A stretch of 34,028 nucleotides of DNA, taken from positions 1 through 34,028 of the forward strand of contig JAJZPN010000017.1 of NCBI GenBank assembly GCA_021811145.1, given 5' to 3'. Positions 1 through 8,164 of the stretch are shown here, piece after piece. Under the pieces are notes generated by a model. The model saw only the letters and a program-made list of their open reading frames with translations, was not told the origin of the DNA and ran no database searches. The translations under genes were made by a program, and so were the position numbers. The DNA comes from Pseudomonadota bacterium (lineage in GTDB: Bacteria > Pseudomonadota > Gammaproteobacteria > Burkholderiales > Ferrovaceae). Each line of letters begins with the position of its first letter. Position 1 is the first letter of the stretch.

Positions 1-223
1 GAAAAAAATATAATGATGGTAGAAATGTCCAATCTATTATTTTCCCATGTAAAGAAAATATGTCATGGTAGAAATAGGGGAAAAACAGTTGATCAGAGTT
101 TAAGAAAAAATTACTTTTGGTGATTTCAGATGCAAATGTAAATATAGTGAATATAAGAAAGGCAATGCTAATTAAGCTTATAATGGCGAGATGAGTTTTA
201 TTATTAATTATCAAGTGCTTCAT
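1..223 (-). CDS. Unrecognised membrane protein, N-terminal part only (runs off the left edge)
   Basis: An uninterrupted minus-strand reading frame of 74 codons runs from an ATG at 223-221 to the window edge, so the gene is truncated by the window. The product begins MKHLIINNKTHLAII and has one strongly hydrophobic segment at about residues 12-31. Polar residues follow (SEITKSNFFLNSDQ), then an aromatic-rich stretch with FYHDIF, GKIIDW and FLPSLYFF. This looks like the first transmembrane helix and periplasmic loop of a polytopic protein, as in some cell-surface glycan enzymes, but I do not recognise the family. It overlaps the last 20 nt of the glycosyltransferase gene in another frame, suggesting translational coupling; no clear Shine-Dalgarno is seen. 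The first 180 bases have only 49 G/C (27%), lower than the core genes. An alternative TTG start lies at 214. It is real if the frame stays open beyond the edge. Confidence 0.6.
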   Translation of the reverse strand, partial: MKHLIINNKTHLAIISLISIAFLIFTIFTFASEITKSNFFLNSDQLFFPYFYHDIFSLHGKIIDWTFLPSLYFF

Positions 224-1259
224 AGATTTTACTAATTAAATATTCTGTGGGTAATGTTTTTAAACAATCGCTAAAACTCAGAATGTTTTTATAACATCCT
301 TCTTTACCACAAGGTACACAGCTATATTGTTGATTTTGAACAATTAATACGTTATTTTTAATGGTATTAGGATGTTTATCCCAAACAGGACTTGTACCAT
401 AGTAATGATAAGGCCAGGGTCCCCATTTAACTGGATTTGTCGGGCCAAATAATGCGATAGTTAAAACTCCCGTTGCTGCGGCTATATGTGTGACACCTGT
501 ATCAGGGCCAACATAAAACTTTGATTTACTAATCAAATATGCAACCTCACCAAGCGATAGTTTTCCAGCTAAATTAATACATTTAACCTGCGACTCAATT
601 TGTTGACAATAGTGTATTTCATTTTCATCAATACTTCCTGTTAATACTATTTGTAAATTGGGTTTGATGATTTTTTGAATAAAATCTATCCACTTTTCTT
701 GACTCCACATTTTGTAGTTAAATTTAGGATAAGGATGGATCACAATATAGTCATGTTTCAGATTATAAGTTGTTAAATCAATCCTTTTTAAAGGAGGAGT
801 AACTTTATTACTAGGTTGAATCTTTAAAAAAGACAGTAATCGTTGATTATGAATAACTGTATGAGTATTAAAATCATCAAACAATAAGCCTGCTGTTAAT
901 AGTGCCTTGGACAATTTAGAGGTATGCTCGTTATAGAACCCATAGAATTTTTTTGCACTGATAAAACCATATAACCTTGCTCTATCAGAGGAAACAGGAC
1001 TTAAAGCAATGTCATATCTGTTCCACAGAAAGAAGTATTCTTTTAATCGATTAAAAAAAGTGGTTCTGTGAGGAAGCGCTATAACCTGATTAATATCAGG
1101 ATTACCTTCTAAGATTCCCTCGTTACCTTGAAGAACTAAATAATCAATTTTTGCGCTTGGATCGTTTTGTCGTATTGAATTAGCAATAGGCGTACTTAAT
1201 AAAATATCACCTAAACGAAGTGTACAAATAATTAAGTATTTCTTACTTAAAGCTTTCAT
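204..1259 (-). CDS. Glycosyltransferase family 9 protein (LPS heptosyltransferase-like)
   Basis: This 351-aa protein has the usual length and layout of GT9 enzymes, which transfer heptose or a similar sugar from an ADP-sugar onto lipopolysaccharide core on the inner face of the cytoplasmic membrane. The N-terminal strand YLIICTLRLGDILLSTP (about residues 8-24) is the acceptor-domain signature. The C-terminal nucleotide-binding motif GPDTGVTHIAAATGV (about 252-266) is followed by ALFGPTNPVKWGPW. Near the C-terminus is a small Cys cluster, CVPCGKEGC, seen in several GT9 members. The ATG lies only 6 nt downstream of the 3' CCA of a tRNA-Arg on the same strand, so the gene is probably read from the tRNA promoter. 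No Shine-Dalgarno fits in that gap. Its 3' end overlaps the next membrane-protein gene. The family is clear; the exact sugar and acceptor cannot be told. Confidence 0.85.
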   Translation of the reverse strand: MKALSKKYLIICTLRLGDILLSTPIANSIRQNDPSAKIDYLVLQGNEGILEGNPDINQVIALPHRTTFFNRLKEYFFLWNRYDIALSPVSSDRARLYGFISAKKFYGFYNEHTSKLSKALLTAGLLFDDFNTHTVIHNQRLLSFLKIQPSNKVTPPLKRIDLTTYNLKHDYIVIHPYPKFNYKMWSQEKWIDFIQKIIKPNLQIVLTGSIDENEIHYCQQIESQVKCINLAGKLSLGEVAYLISKSKFYVGPDTGVTHIAAATGVLTIALFGPTNPVKWGPWPYHYYGTSPVWDKHPNTIKNNVLIVQNQQYSCVPCGKEGCYKNILSFSDCLKTLPTEYLISKIYEALDN

Positions 1260-1265
1260 AAGCGA

Positions 1266-1342
1266 TGGCGCGCTCGACAGGAGTCGAACCTGTGACCTTT
1301 GGCTTCGGAAACCAACACTCTATCCAACTGAGCTACGAGCGC
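1266..1342 (-). tRNA. tRNA-Arg (anticodon CCG)
   Basis: The minus strand folds as a 77-nt cloverleaf. The acceptor arm is GCGCTCG paired with CGAGCGC, followed by discriminator G and an encoded CCA (1268-1266). The D arm is GCTC...GAGT, the anticodon stem TTGGT/GCCAA has a 7-nt loop TTCCGAA, and the T arm carries GGTTCGACTCC. The anticodon is CCG, reading the arginine codon CGG. The 3' end is 6 nt before a glycosyltransferase start codon, so 3' processing would release an mRNA with almost no leader. Confidence 0.96.
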
Positions 1343-1356
1343 ACGAAAATACATAA

Positions 1357-1385
1357 TTAATATGATTAAGAATTAGTAAAACCAA
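1357..1385 (-). promoter_or_regulatory. Candidate sigma-70 promoter for tRNA-Arg
   Basis: On the minus strand TTGGTT (1385-1380) and TATTAA (1362-1357) are separated by 17 nt, with the -10 box ending 14 nt before the mature tRNA 5' end. Spacing is ideal but both hexamers are imperfect (3/6 and 4/6), and the region is AT-rich, so chance matches are likely. If real, it would also drive the glycosyltransferase. Confidence 0.3.
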
Positions 1386-1436
1386 ACACAATGAAAGTAA
1401 TATTTTATATTCTTTATTGAATAGACACAAAGAAGC

Positions 1437-1442
1437 TATAAT
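1437..1442 (+). promoter_or_regulatory. Candidate -10 box for the cytochrome c / apaH pair
   Basis: A perfect TATAAT lies 30 nt upstream of the cytochrome start codon. The nearest TTGAAT (1417-1422) is only 14 nt away, too close for a standard promoter, and at 17-nt spacing the hexamer is the poor TTATTG (1414-1419). The 129-nt gap 1343-1471 holds nothing else I can name. Confidence 0.3.
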
Positions 1443-1471
1443 AAAATAGTATAACGCAATGGATTTAGATT

Positions 1472-2017
1472 ATGTCTAATACAAACTCTTCTTTTCTAAA
1501 TAGTCTTAAAGGTATTTTGTTAACAGTAGTAGGTATTGTAGTGGTTTTATTACTACAACATTTTGTATTTAGTTTAAAGTCACAACCGCAAACCTCTAAT
1601 ACAGAAATAGAAAAAAGAATTCAACCATTAGCCAGTGTTGTTATCACTCCTCTACCTAAACAACCCTCTACAGCTGTTACAACAACAGAGGCAACAGCTA
1701 GCGCGCAAAATAAAGTTAGCGATACGACTTCAACATCCTCAGGTACTAAAGAGTCAGTAGCCAGTAATGATAACACTCAAGTTGGTAAAAAAACTTTTGA
1801 AGCCATTTGCACTGGCTGTCATAGCTCTGGAGCGTTAGGTGCGCCTAAGTTTGGTAATAAAAAAGACTGGGCACCAAGGATAGCTCAGGGAATAAATGCT
1901 CTTTATCATAGCGCTATTAACGGCAAAAACAGTATGCCAGCTAAAGGCGGCAATCCTTCTTTAACAGATGCTGAAGTCAAAGCTGCGGTAGATTATATGG
2001 TGACTGCAGCTAAATAG
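1472..2017 (+). CDS. Membrane-anchored cytochrome c5-type protein
   Basis: This is a 181-aa monohaem c-type cytochrome. A hydrophobic helix at residues 13-33 anchors it in the inner membrane. A long Thr/Ser/Gln-rich linker (about 35-100) follows, then a compact periplasmic haem domain with CTGCH at 113-117 (haem-binding Cys113, Cys116, His117) and Met155 in NSMPAKGG as the probable distal ligand. The spacing and the end SLTDAEVKAAVDYM fit the cytochrome c5 / CytC_5 family, which carries electrons between respiratory complexes. The start at 1472 leaves a short N-tail before the helix. The Shine-Dalgarno is weak. The stop codon is 3 nt before apaH, so the two are probably co-transcribed, although their functions are not obviously linked. 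Confidence 0.9.
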   Translation: MSNTNSSFLNSLKGILLTVVGIVVVLLLQHFVFSLKSQPQTSNTEIEKRIQPLASVVITPLPKQPSTAVTTTEATASAQNKVSDTTSTSSGTKESVASNDNTQVGKKTFEAICTGCHSSGALGAPKFGNKKDWAPRIAQGINALYHSAINGKNSMPAKGGNPSLTDAEVKAAVDYMVTAAK

Positions 2018-2020
2018 CGT

Positions 2021-2851
2021 ATGAGTATTTATGTTATTGGTGATGTCCAAGGCTGTTTCTCGCCTCTACAAAAGCTATTAGATAAGATCAACTTTAATGC
2101 AAATCAAGATCAATTGTGGTTTGTAGGGGATCTGGTTAATCGCGGTCCACACTCATTAGAAGTATTACGTTTTATCAAAGACCTTGGAGATAGTGCAGTT
2201 ACTATTTTAGGTAATCATGATCTACATTTATTATGCGTCGCTCAAGGTTATCAAAAAGCCCATGGTAGCGATACGCTAGAATCTATCTTAGTCGCACCTG
2301 ATAAAGAAGAGTTATTGAATTGGTTAAGATTTCGCCCAATGATCCATCATGATCAAGGTGTAACAATGGTTCATGCAGGCCTTCTTCCTCAATGGACCAT
2401 TACAGAAGCCCTGTCTTTGGCTCATGAAGTGGAAAGTGCATTAAGAGGCGATACATACCATGACTTTTTAATTCACATGTATGGTAATAAACCGGCTTCT
2501 TGGAGTGATAAATTAAGTGGTATGGAGCGTTTACGCGTGATAACTAACGCCATGACACGGTTAAGATTAATAGATAAAGAAGGAAAGATGGATTTTTCTT
2601 TTAAAGGAAAAATTCAAGAAAAGCCTAAGAATCTATATGCCTGGTATGACTATCCAAAAAGAAAAACTGCTGGTGATACCATTATTTTTGGACATTGGTC
2701 AGCGCTAGGACTTCATATAGAATCAACGGTCCTCGCTTTAGATACGGGATGTTTATGGGGAGGATGTTTAACCGCTTTACGCCTAGAAGATAGACAATTA
2801 TTTCAAGTTAACTGCCAAGCAGAAGCCTCACTTAAGCACTTCATGAAGTAG
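2021..2851 (+). CDS. apaH: Symmetrical bis(5'-nucleosyl)-tetraphosphatase ApaH
   Basis: This 276-aa metallophosphoesterase cleaves diadenosine tetraphosphate into two ADP, limiting a stress-linked dinucleotide and removing Np-type caps from RNA. All family motifs are present in order: GDVQGC (7-12), GDLVNRGP (36-43), GNHDLHL (64-70), HAGLLPQW (119-126), GHW (225-227) and DTGCLWGG (242-249). Together these supply the Asp, Asn and His ligands of the two-metal site. Length matches the family. The ATG follows the cytochrome stop after only CGT, with no Shine-Dalgarno, so translation probably depends on re-initiation. The last 24 nt overlap the 3' end of the convergent acyltransferase gene, with the perfect palindrome ACTTCATGAAGT at 2838-2849. 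Confidence 0.95.
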   Translation: MSIYVIGDVQGCFSPLQKLLDKINFNANQDQLWFVGDLVNRGPHSLEVLRFIKDLGDSAVTILGNHDLHLLCVAQGYQKAHGSDTLESILVAPDKEELLNWLRFRPMIHHDQGVTMVHAGLLPQWTITEALSLAHEVESALRGDTYHDFLIHMYGNKPASWSDKLSGMERLRVITNAMTRLRLIDKEGKMDFSFKGKIQEKPKNLYAWYDYPKRKTAGDTIIFGHWSALGLHIESTVLALDTGCLWGGCLTALRLEDRQLFQVNCQAEASLKHFMK

Positions 2852-3577
2852 CGTATGTGTGTCTTTTTCGAGAATTTGGGCGAGTTCTCGTCGATGGACA
2901 TCCACAGGCGTGATGGTGTTACCAATGGCAACCCTTACGGTGGTTCGTGGACTTTTTAATACCCCAACAAGAGAAGAAACGAAATTCATATCGCCAATAA
3001 AGGGAATATGGGGATTGAGCTTACCATTAGCAAGATAATAGCGCAGTGCAATCGGAACAAACGGGATTTTTTCGCTCACTGCGGGTTGCAGCATAGAACT
3101 CTTAAAGGGGAGAATTTGTAATCCGTCGGAGGTTGTGCTCTCTGGAAATAAACCTAATGAGTCTCCCTCTCTAAGGGCAATAACCATATCGTTACCAATC
3201 ATGTGTGTGGCTTTTCTATTTTGTCTTTCTAAGAAAAGCGTCCCCGATTTATTGGCTAACCACCCAAAAATGGGCCAACTTCTCACTTCTGACTTTGATA
3301 CAAAGCGTACTGGATAGATAGAATGAATAACAAAAATATCTACCCAAGAGATATGGTTTGAAGTCAGGATATAAGTTTGATTCTTAAAATTAGGTAGTTC
3401 CCCTATTTTTTCAACACGAATTCTTAAATAGAACAACAGAATTTGTGCCCATTTTCTAATTAAGCCATAACGTACTTTTTTTGATGAAACAGGAAAAATC
3501 AATGTACAGGTCATGACACCGAGTACAACATGAAAAGAGACAAAAACAAGCTTAATTACAGACGTTATACGAATCAC
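2828..3577 (-). CDS. PlsC-family lysophospholipid acyltransferase (1-acylglycerol-3-phosphate type)
   Basis: This 249-aa inner-membrane acyltransferase has a hydrophobic N-terminal segment (about 8-30). The catalytic block I is NHISWVD (74-80, the NHx4D His-Asp pair). Block III is FPESTTSDG (144-152), and then come PFKSSM and VPIALRY. Such enzymes place an acyl chain on a lyso-lipid, usually lysophosphatidic acid. Block III reads FPESTTSDG rather than the common FPEGTRS. Variants of this kind also occur in acyltransferases for lyso-ornithine lipids or other lyso-lipids, so the substrate is uncertain. The start is GTG at 3577, inside GTGA that overlaps the stop of the upstream kinase gene by 4 nt, so translation is coupled. 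The 3' end overlaps apaH on the other strand. Confidence 0.88.
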   Translation of the reverse strand: MIRITSVIKLVFVSFHVVLGVMTCTLIFPVSSKKVRYGLIRKWAQILLFYLRIRVEKIGELPNFKNQTYILTSNHISWVDIFVIHSIYPVRFVSKSEVRSWPIFGWLANKSGTLFLERQNRKATHMIGNDMVIALREGDSLGLFPESTTSDGLQILPFKSSMLQPAVSEKIPFVPIALRYYLANGKLNPHIPFIGDMNFVSSLVGVLKSPRTTVRVAIGNTITPVDVHRRELAQILEKDTHTLLHEVLK

Positions 3578-4512
3578 GTATAAAAATCCAAATTGAAATG
3601 TTGGTTAAATAAAGAAGCAATCTCGCTAGAACTCAAACTGTGGTTTTGTCCACCACGATGGGCTATTTTTATTGAACCCATGAGCGCTGCTAGACGTCCT
3701 GTTTTTGCCCACGACCAATTGTGTGTAATACCGTAAATAAGCCCCGCTCGATAGGCATCACCACAACCTGTGGGGTCAACAATATGTTCTGCTCTCACTG
3801 CAGGAATATGAATTAACTCGTTATCAGTATAGATAGTAGATCCTTCAGCTCCTTTGGTCACTATGGCTGCATCTACTTTTTTTGCTAACTCGTCAATTGA
3901 CAGTCCAGTTTTATCTACTAAGAGTTGGGCTTCATAATCATTGACAGCAAAATAATTAGCTTGCTCTATAAAGTGTAGTAGTTCATGGCCAGTGAACATG
4001 GGTAAGCCTTGGCCTGGATCGAAGAGAAAGGGAATATTCTGTTGATGAAAAGAATTTGCGTGCTGGATCATACCGAGCTTACCATCGGGAGACACCACAC
4101 CAAAACTCACATTATCAGCCTTTTCTACTTGATTCATGTGCGAGAAATTCATCGCCCCTGGATGAAAGGCAGTAATTTGGTTGTCATCCAAGTCAGTGGT
4201 AATAAACGCTTGGGCAGTAAAGTTGTCGTTAATTTGTTGAATGTATTGAGTAGAAATATGTAAAGACTCTAAACGCTTGTGGTATTCAGTGAAATCATGA
4301 CCAACAGTAGCCATAATTGCTGGCTGACCACCCAATAAATTAAGGTTGTAAGCAATATTTCCTGCTGTACCGCCAAACTCTTTACGCATCGTAGGGACTA
4401 AAAAAGCCACGCTTAGGGAGTGAATCTTTTCTGGCAGAATATGATGCTGAAAGCGATCTTCAAACACCATAATGGTGTCGTAAGCCATGGAGCCACAAAT
4501 TAAGGTTTTCAT
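3574..4512 (-). CDS. PfkB-family carbohydrate/nucleoside kinase
   Basis: This 312-aa ribokinase-fold enzyme uses ATP to phosphorylate a sugar or nucleoside hydroxyl. The first PfkB signature region shows the substrate-site glycines in FGGTAGN (46-52). The second signature is DPTGCGDAYRAG (246-257), with catalytic base Asp252 and an anion hole from GCGD. Proteins of this kind in betaproteobacteria are often labelled adenosine kinase or ribokinase, but nothing here fixes the substrate. It overlaps the downstream acyltransferase start by 4 nt and lies 69 nt after gcvH, with no strong terminator in that gap. The kinase-acyltransferase pairing could reflect phosphorylation followed by acylation in lipid assembly, but that is inference. 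Confidence 0.88.
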   Translation of the reverse strand: MKTLICGSMAYDTIMVFEDRFQHHILPEKIHSLSVAFLVPTMRKEFGGTAGNIAYNLNLLGGQPAIMATVGHDFTEYHKRLESLHISTQYIQQINDNFTAQAFITTDLDDNQITAFHPGAMNFSHMNQVEKADNVSFGVVSPDGKLGMIQHANSFHQQNIPFLFDPGQGLPMFTGHELLHFIEQANYFAVNDYEAQLLVDKTGLSIDELAKKVDAAIVTKGAEGSTIYTDNELIHIPAVRAEHIVDPTGCGDAYRAGLIYGITHNWSWAKTGRLAALMGSIKIAHRGGQNHSLSSSEIASLFNQHFNLDFYT

Positions 4513-4581
4513 AATAGTATATAGAGATATCCGTAAATATTGGCCAAGCAGTGATTGGTACTGTTGGGTTATTTTGCCATG

Positions 4582-4959
4582 CTAACCAATGAGTTGTTGG
4601 TATGCTGGTTCAGTCAGTAATTGTTCAAAATCAGCCATATTGCTGCATTGGATTTTAAATAACCAGCTCCCATAAGGGTCTTGATTAATACTTTCCAGTT
4701 GATCAATAAGTTGGTTATTGATCTCAACAATGGTACCAGAAACAGGCGCATAGACATCTGAGGCAGATTTGACTGATTCAACTGTTGCGCAACTGTCGTT
4801 TTGTTTAACATGAGTCCCTACTTTGGGTAGATCAATAAACATCACATCGCCTAATTGTTGTTGAGCAAAATCTGTAATGCCGACATAAAAGAGATCATTC
4901 TCAATTGGCGTAATCCATTGATGTGTTTCGCTGTATCGACGTTGTGTTGGTTGAGTCAT
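4582..4959 (-). CDS. gcvH: Glycine cleavage system H protein (lipoyl carrier)
   Basis: This 125-aa lipoyl-domain protein shuttles the aminomethyl group between the P, T and L proteins of the glycine cleavage complex in the cytosol. The lipoylated lysine is Lys64 in ESVKSASDVYAPVSG, the canonical H-protein motif, and YVGITDFAQQQLGDVMF precedes it. Length is normal. A good Shine-Dalgarno, GGAAAGAG, sits just before the ATG. gcvT and gcvP are not in the window; H stands between prmA (19-nt gap) and the PfkB kinase. A lone H protein may serve the complex encoded elsewhere or act as a lipoyl donor in lipoate relay. Confidence 0.94.
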   Translation of the reverse strand: MTQPTQRRYSETHQWITPIENDLFYVGITDFAQQQLGDVMFIDLPKVGTHVKQNDSCATVESVKSASDVYAPVSGTIVEINNQLIDQLESINQDPYGSWLFKIQCSNMADFEQLLTEPAYQQLIG

Positions 4960-4978
4960 TCTCTTTCCAGTAAATAAG

Positions 4979-5869
4979 TTATTTTCTACCCATTAAACAA
5001 ACCCATTCCTCTTGTTGACCAACTTGGGAAAGTGTCATCCAGGGGCTATAACAATCAATCATTTCTTCTGTTTGCTTAGCAAGTAACCCCGACAAAATAA
5101 GCCATCCACCAGGTTTTACATAAGAGCACAGTAAGGGAGCCAGGACTTTTAATGGTGCTGCTAGAATATTAGCTACTACCCCATCATATAAATGATCACT
5201 TTTCCAGTCTTGGCTGTTAAAGAAGTGAGCGCTTACATTGTTAAGTTCTGCATTCAGTTTCGCGGCATTCACAGCCGCTTCATCAATATCAATGCCTGTT
5301 ACGGATTTAGCTCCCATCTTAGCTGCAGCAATGGCTAAAATACCTGAACCACAACCATAATCTAGAATATCTGAGTCACTACTAAGTTCACTTAATAGGG
5401 TATTTAAGCAAAGCTGCGTGGTCGGATGCCCTCCTGTACCAAAGGCTTGTCCTGGATCGATGCGGATATTAATCGCATCTTGGTTGGGAGGGGTATGCCA
5501 CGTGGGGACAATCCAAACTTGATGATTAATTTGAATAGGTTCAAATTGGCTTTGGGTAAGTCTTACCCAATCTTGGTCGTGAATTGTATCTACCTGAAAA
5601 ACAGGTATCTCGGATAAGCCAAGAGTATCAACAGCCGCCGCCATTAACTCCTGGGCATTATGATCAAGATCAAGTAAAACCTTGAGAGTACACCACGGCC
5701 ACAGCTGATCAGTTTCATGTCCTGGCTCACCAAATACTTCAAATTCAGGCTGACCAGGAATCTCAAAGTTTTCAATAGTGACAGTCAATGCCCCATGAGC
5801 CAGCAATGCATCAGAAAAGTCATCTACAACATCATGAGTAACCGCAAAGGTGAGTTGGTGCCAGGCCAT
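4979..5869 (-). CDS. prmA: Ribosomal protein L11 methyltransferase PrmA
   Basis: This 296-aa SAM-dependent enzyme trimethylates lysines and the N-terminus of ribosomal protein L11. The N-terminal substrate-recognition domain begins [10 protein letters not shown]. It leads to the PrmA-specific block DPGQAFGTGGHPTT (138-151), SAM motif I DYGCGSGILAIAAAKMG (170-186), and the NILAAPL motif that stands in the catalytic loop. Length matches the E. coli enzyme (293 aa). The start ATG overlaps the accC stop by one base (TAATG), giving tight translational coupling. The accC-prmA order is a common arrangement in betaproteobacteria. Confidence 0.96.
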   Translation of the reverse strand: MAWHQLTFAVTHDVVDDFSDALLAHGALTVTIENFEIPGQPEFEVFGEPGHETDQLWPWCTLKVLLDLDHNAQELMAAAVDTLGLSEIPVFQVDTIHDQDWVRLTQSQFEPIQINHQVWIVPTWHTPPNQDAINIRIDPGQAFGTGGHPTTQLCLNTLLSELSSDSDILDYGCGSGILAIAAAKMGAKSVTGIDIDEAAVNAAKLNAELNNVSAHFFNSQDWKSDHLYDGVVANILAAPLKVLAPLLCSYVKPGGWLILSGLLAKQTEEMIDCYSPWMTLSQVGQQEEWVCLMGRK

Positions 5870-7218
5870 TAGTCTTTACTTGCAGACAGCTTTTCTTCTA
5901 AATAATGAATACTGGTTCCACCTTTAATGAACTCAGGATCATTGAGGAGCTGTTGATGTAAAGGAATATTGGTTTTAATTCCTTCGACCACCATCTCTGA
6001 TAAAGCAATTCTCATTCGTGCTAAAGCTTGTTCACGGGTTGCACCATGAGTTAATACTTTAGCAATCAATGAATCATAATAAGGAGGCACAAAATAATTC
6101 TGGTAGATATGTGAGTCTACTCGGGTACCTGGACCGCCGGGCGCATGGTATTGATTGATACGACCAGGGGAAGGCATAAAGGTATAAGGATCCTCAGCAT
6201 TAATACGGCATTCAATGGAGTGTCCATTGAGCACCACATCCTTTTGTCTAAAGGATAATTTGTTGCCCGCTGCAATACGGATTTGCTCCTGAACAATATC
6301 AACACCGGTAATTAATTCTGTAACGGGGTGCTCAACTTGTACGCGCGTATTCATTTCAATGAAATAGAATTCGTCATTTTCATAGAGAAACTCAAAGGTA
6401 CCAGCACCACGGTATTTAATACGTTTACATGCGGCAACACAGCTCTCACCAATTTTTTGGCGGAGTTTTTCAGTGATGCCTACTCCAGGTGCTTCTTCAA
6501 TAATTTTTTGGTGACGCCGCTGCATGGAGCAGTCTCTTTCACCCAAGAACACCGCATTTCCATGTTCGTCAGACAATACTTGGATCTCAATATGACGGGG
6601 TTGCCCGAGATATTTTTCCATATAAACTGTGTCATTACCAAAAGCGGCTTTTGCTTCAGTTCTTGTCATTTGCAAGGATGAGAGCAAATCCTCTTCTTTT
6701 TCTACAACACGCATACCGCGTCCACCGCCACCTGCAGCAGCTTTAATTAATACGGGGTAGCCAATTTGTTGAGCAATTTTCTTTAGTTCTTTTGGGTCTT
6801 CAGGAAGTTGTCCTTCAGAGCCAGGTACAACTGGTACGCCAGAGGCTTTCATGGCGCTTTTTGCGCTAATTTTGTCACCCATGAGGCGAATGGTTTCCGC
6901 TCTCGGGCCGATAAATACAAAACCACTATTTTCCACACGCTCAGCAAAATCTGCGTTTTCTGATAAAAAACCATAACCAGGATGAATGGCTTGCGCACCA
7001 GTCACTTCAGCTGCAGAAATAATAGCGGGGATATTCAAGTAGCTTTGTAGAGAAGAGGCAGGGCCAATACACACAGATTCATCAGCCAACATAACATATT
7101 TTGCATCGGCATCAGCTTCAGAGTGAACGGCAACCGTTTTGATACCTAATTCACGGCAAGCGCGCTGCACTCTGAGCGCGATTTCACCGCGATTGGCAAT
7201 TAAAATCTTATCAAACAT
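5869..7218 (-). CDS. accC: Biotin carboxylase subunit of acetyl-CoA carboxylase
   Basis: This 449-aa ATP-grasp enzyme carboxylates the biotin on AccB using bicarbonate and ATP, the first step of fatty-acid synthesis. The N-terminal Rossmann-like domain opens [14 protein letters not shown], with GYGFLSEN at 81-88. The glycine-rich ATP lid is [12 protein letters not shown] (159-170). Then come [12 protein letters not shown] (227-238) and the metal/bicarbonate site [14 protein letters not shown] (288-301). The length is the same as E. coli AccC. It follows accB by 17 nt and overlaps prmA by 1 nt. The carboxyltransferase subunits (accA, accD) are not in the window. Confidence 0.98.
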   Translation of the reverse strand: MFDKILIANRGEIALRVQRACRELGIKTVAVHSEADADAKYVMLADESVCIGPASSLQSYLNIPAIISAAEVTGAQAIHPGYGFLSENADFAERVENSGFVFIGPRAETIRLMGDKISAKSAMKASGVPVVPGSEGQLPEDPKELKKIAQQIGYPVLIKAAAGGGGRGMRVVEKEEDLLSSLQMTRTEAKAAFGNDTVYMEKYLGQPRHIEIQVLSDEHGNAVFLGERDCSMQRRHQKIIEEAPGVGITEKLRQKIGESCVAACKRIKYRGAGTFEFLYENDEFYFIEMNTRVQVEHPVTELITGVDIVQEQIRIAAGNKLSFRQKDVVLNGHSIECRINAEDPYTFMPSPGRINQYHAPGGPGTRVDSHIYQNYFVPPYYDSLIAKVLTHGATREQALARMRIALSEMVVEGIKTNIPLHQQLLNDPEFIKGGTSIHYLEEKLSASKD

Positions 7219-7235
7219 AATGTGTCACCAGTGAA

Positions 7236-7721
7236 TTAAGAGATGATGAACAAGGGTTGTCCATACTCAATAGGTTGACCATTTTCAACTAAAATACGCT
7301 TAATGGTGCCGGATACATCGGATTCAATTTCATTGAGCAACTTCATGGCTTCAATGATACATAAGGTCTGACCCTCAGATACGCTTTGACCTACCTCAGC
7401 AAAAGGAGGCGATCCCGGTGAGGGAGAGCGGTAGAAAGTACCAACCATCGGCGATTTCACCACATGCCCTTCATCGTCAGGATTGGTCGCTTCAGGAGCT
7501 TGGGTGTTAGCCTGTGGAGCAGAAGAGTGAACAGGGGCACCCATTTGATGAGTGGGAGGAGCGCTGTAATTAAAATTAGGCATAGCTGTGGGCATAACAA
7601 AATTAGCCCCCGCCTTTGAAATCCTAACTTTTTCTTCCCCTTCGGTAATTTCTAACTCAGAGATTCCTGATTCTTGAACCAGATCAATTAATTTTTTCAG
7701 TTTTCTTAAATCCATAGTCAT
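7236..7721 (-). CDS. accB: Biotin carboxyl carrier protein of acetyl-CoA carboxylase
   Basis: This 161-aa protein carries the biotin that AccC carboxylates and hands on to AccA/AccD. The short N-terminal helix [22 protein letters not shown] is followed by a Pro/Ala/Gln-rich flexible linker (about 43-84) and the biotinyl domain. The biotin-accepting residue is Lys127 in [11 protein letters not shown], and the BCCP thumb-type loop [16 protein letters not shown] (97-112) is present. The start overlaps the aroQ stop as ATGA (4 nt); a second in-frame ATG two codons later is equally possible. Confidence 0.97.
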   Translation of the reverse strand: MTMDLRKLKKLIDLVQESGISELEITEGEEKVRISKAGANFVMPTAMPNFNYSAPPTHQMGAPVHSSAPQANTQAPEATNPDDEGHVVKSPMVGTFYRSPSPGSPPFAEVGQSVSEGQTLCIIEAMKLLNEIESDVSGTIKRILVENGQPIEYGQPLFIIS

Positions 7722-8152
7722 AGACGTTCCAGCCAGTAAGTAAGTGCCAAGTGATATCCCGTTGCCCCTAATCCGCTAATTACCCCTTCAGCTATAGGAG
7801 ATAAATAGGAATGGGTGCGAAAGTGCTCACGAGCGTAAATATTAGAAAGATGGACTTCAATAAAAGGAATTTTGATTCCAGACAACGCATCTCTTAATGA
7901 GATGCTAGTGTGCGTGAGTCCACCAGGATTGATAATAATGAAATCAACTCCCTCTTCTTTAGCAAGATGGAGGCGATCAATTAAAGCCCCTTCCCAATTG
8001 CTTTGAAAAGGAATAAGTGTGACTTGATGCTCTTTGCACAACTCAATCAATTGATGATTAATGTCATCAAGCGTGGTTCTGCCATACACATCGGGTTCGC
8101 GTGTACCTAATAAGTTTAAATTAGGCCCATGCATAACTAAAATTTTCTTCAT
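7718..8152 (-). CDS. aroQ: 3-dehydroquinate dehydratase, type II
   Basis: This 144-aa enzyme removes water from 3-dehydroquinate in the shikimate pathway and forms a dodecamer in the cytosol. Type II signatures are clear: [16 protein letters not shown] (9-24) with catalytic Tyr23, NPGGLTHTS (75-83), and EVHLSN (99-104) with catalytic His101 followed by [12 protein letters not shown]. It is the first gene of the minus-strand run and overlaps accB by 4 nt, a linkage common in proteobacteria. The Shine-Dalgarno AGGA is 11 nt from the ATG and lies at the foot of a small hairpin. Confidence 0.97.
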   Translation of the reverse strand: MKKILVMHGPNLNLLGTREPDVYGRTTLDDINHQLIELCKEHQVTLIPFQSNWEGALIDRLHLAKEEGVDFIIINPGGLTHTSISLRDALSGIKIPFIEVHLSNIYAREHFRTHSYLSPIAEGVISGLGATGYHLALTYWLERL

Positions 8153-8164
8153 AACAGCAATTTT

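Noticed and set aside
4513..4581. Small gene or terminator between gcvH and the PfkB kinase
   Set aside because: Only a three-codon frame (ATG GCA AAA stop) and a short TTGGCCAA palindrome are present; no stem with a U-tract.
6328..6681. 117-codon frame on the plus strand inside accC
   Set aside because: It lies entirely opposite a strongly conserved biotin carboxylase, has no recognisable motif and no ribosome-binding site; an antisense shadow.
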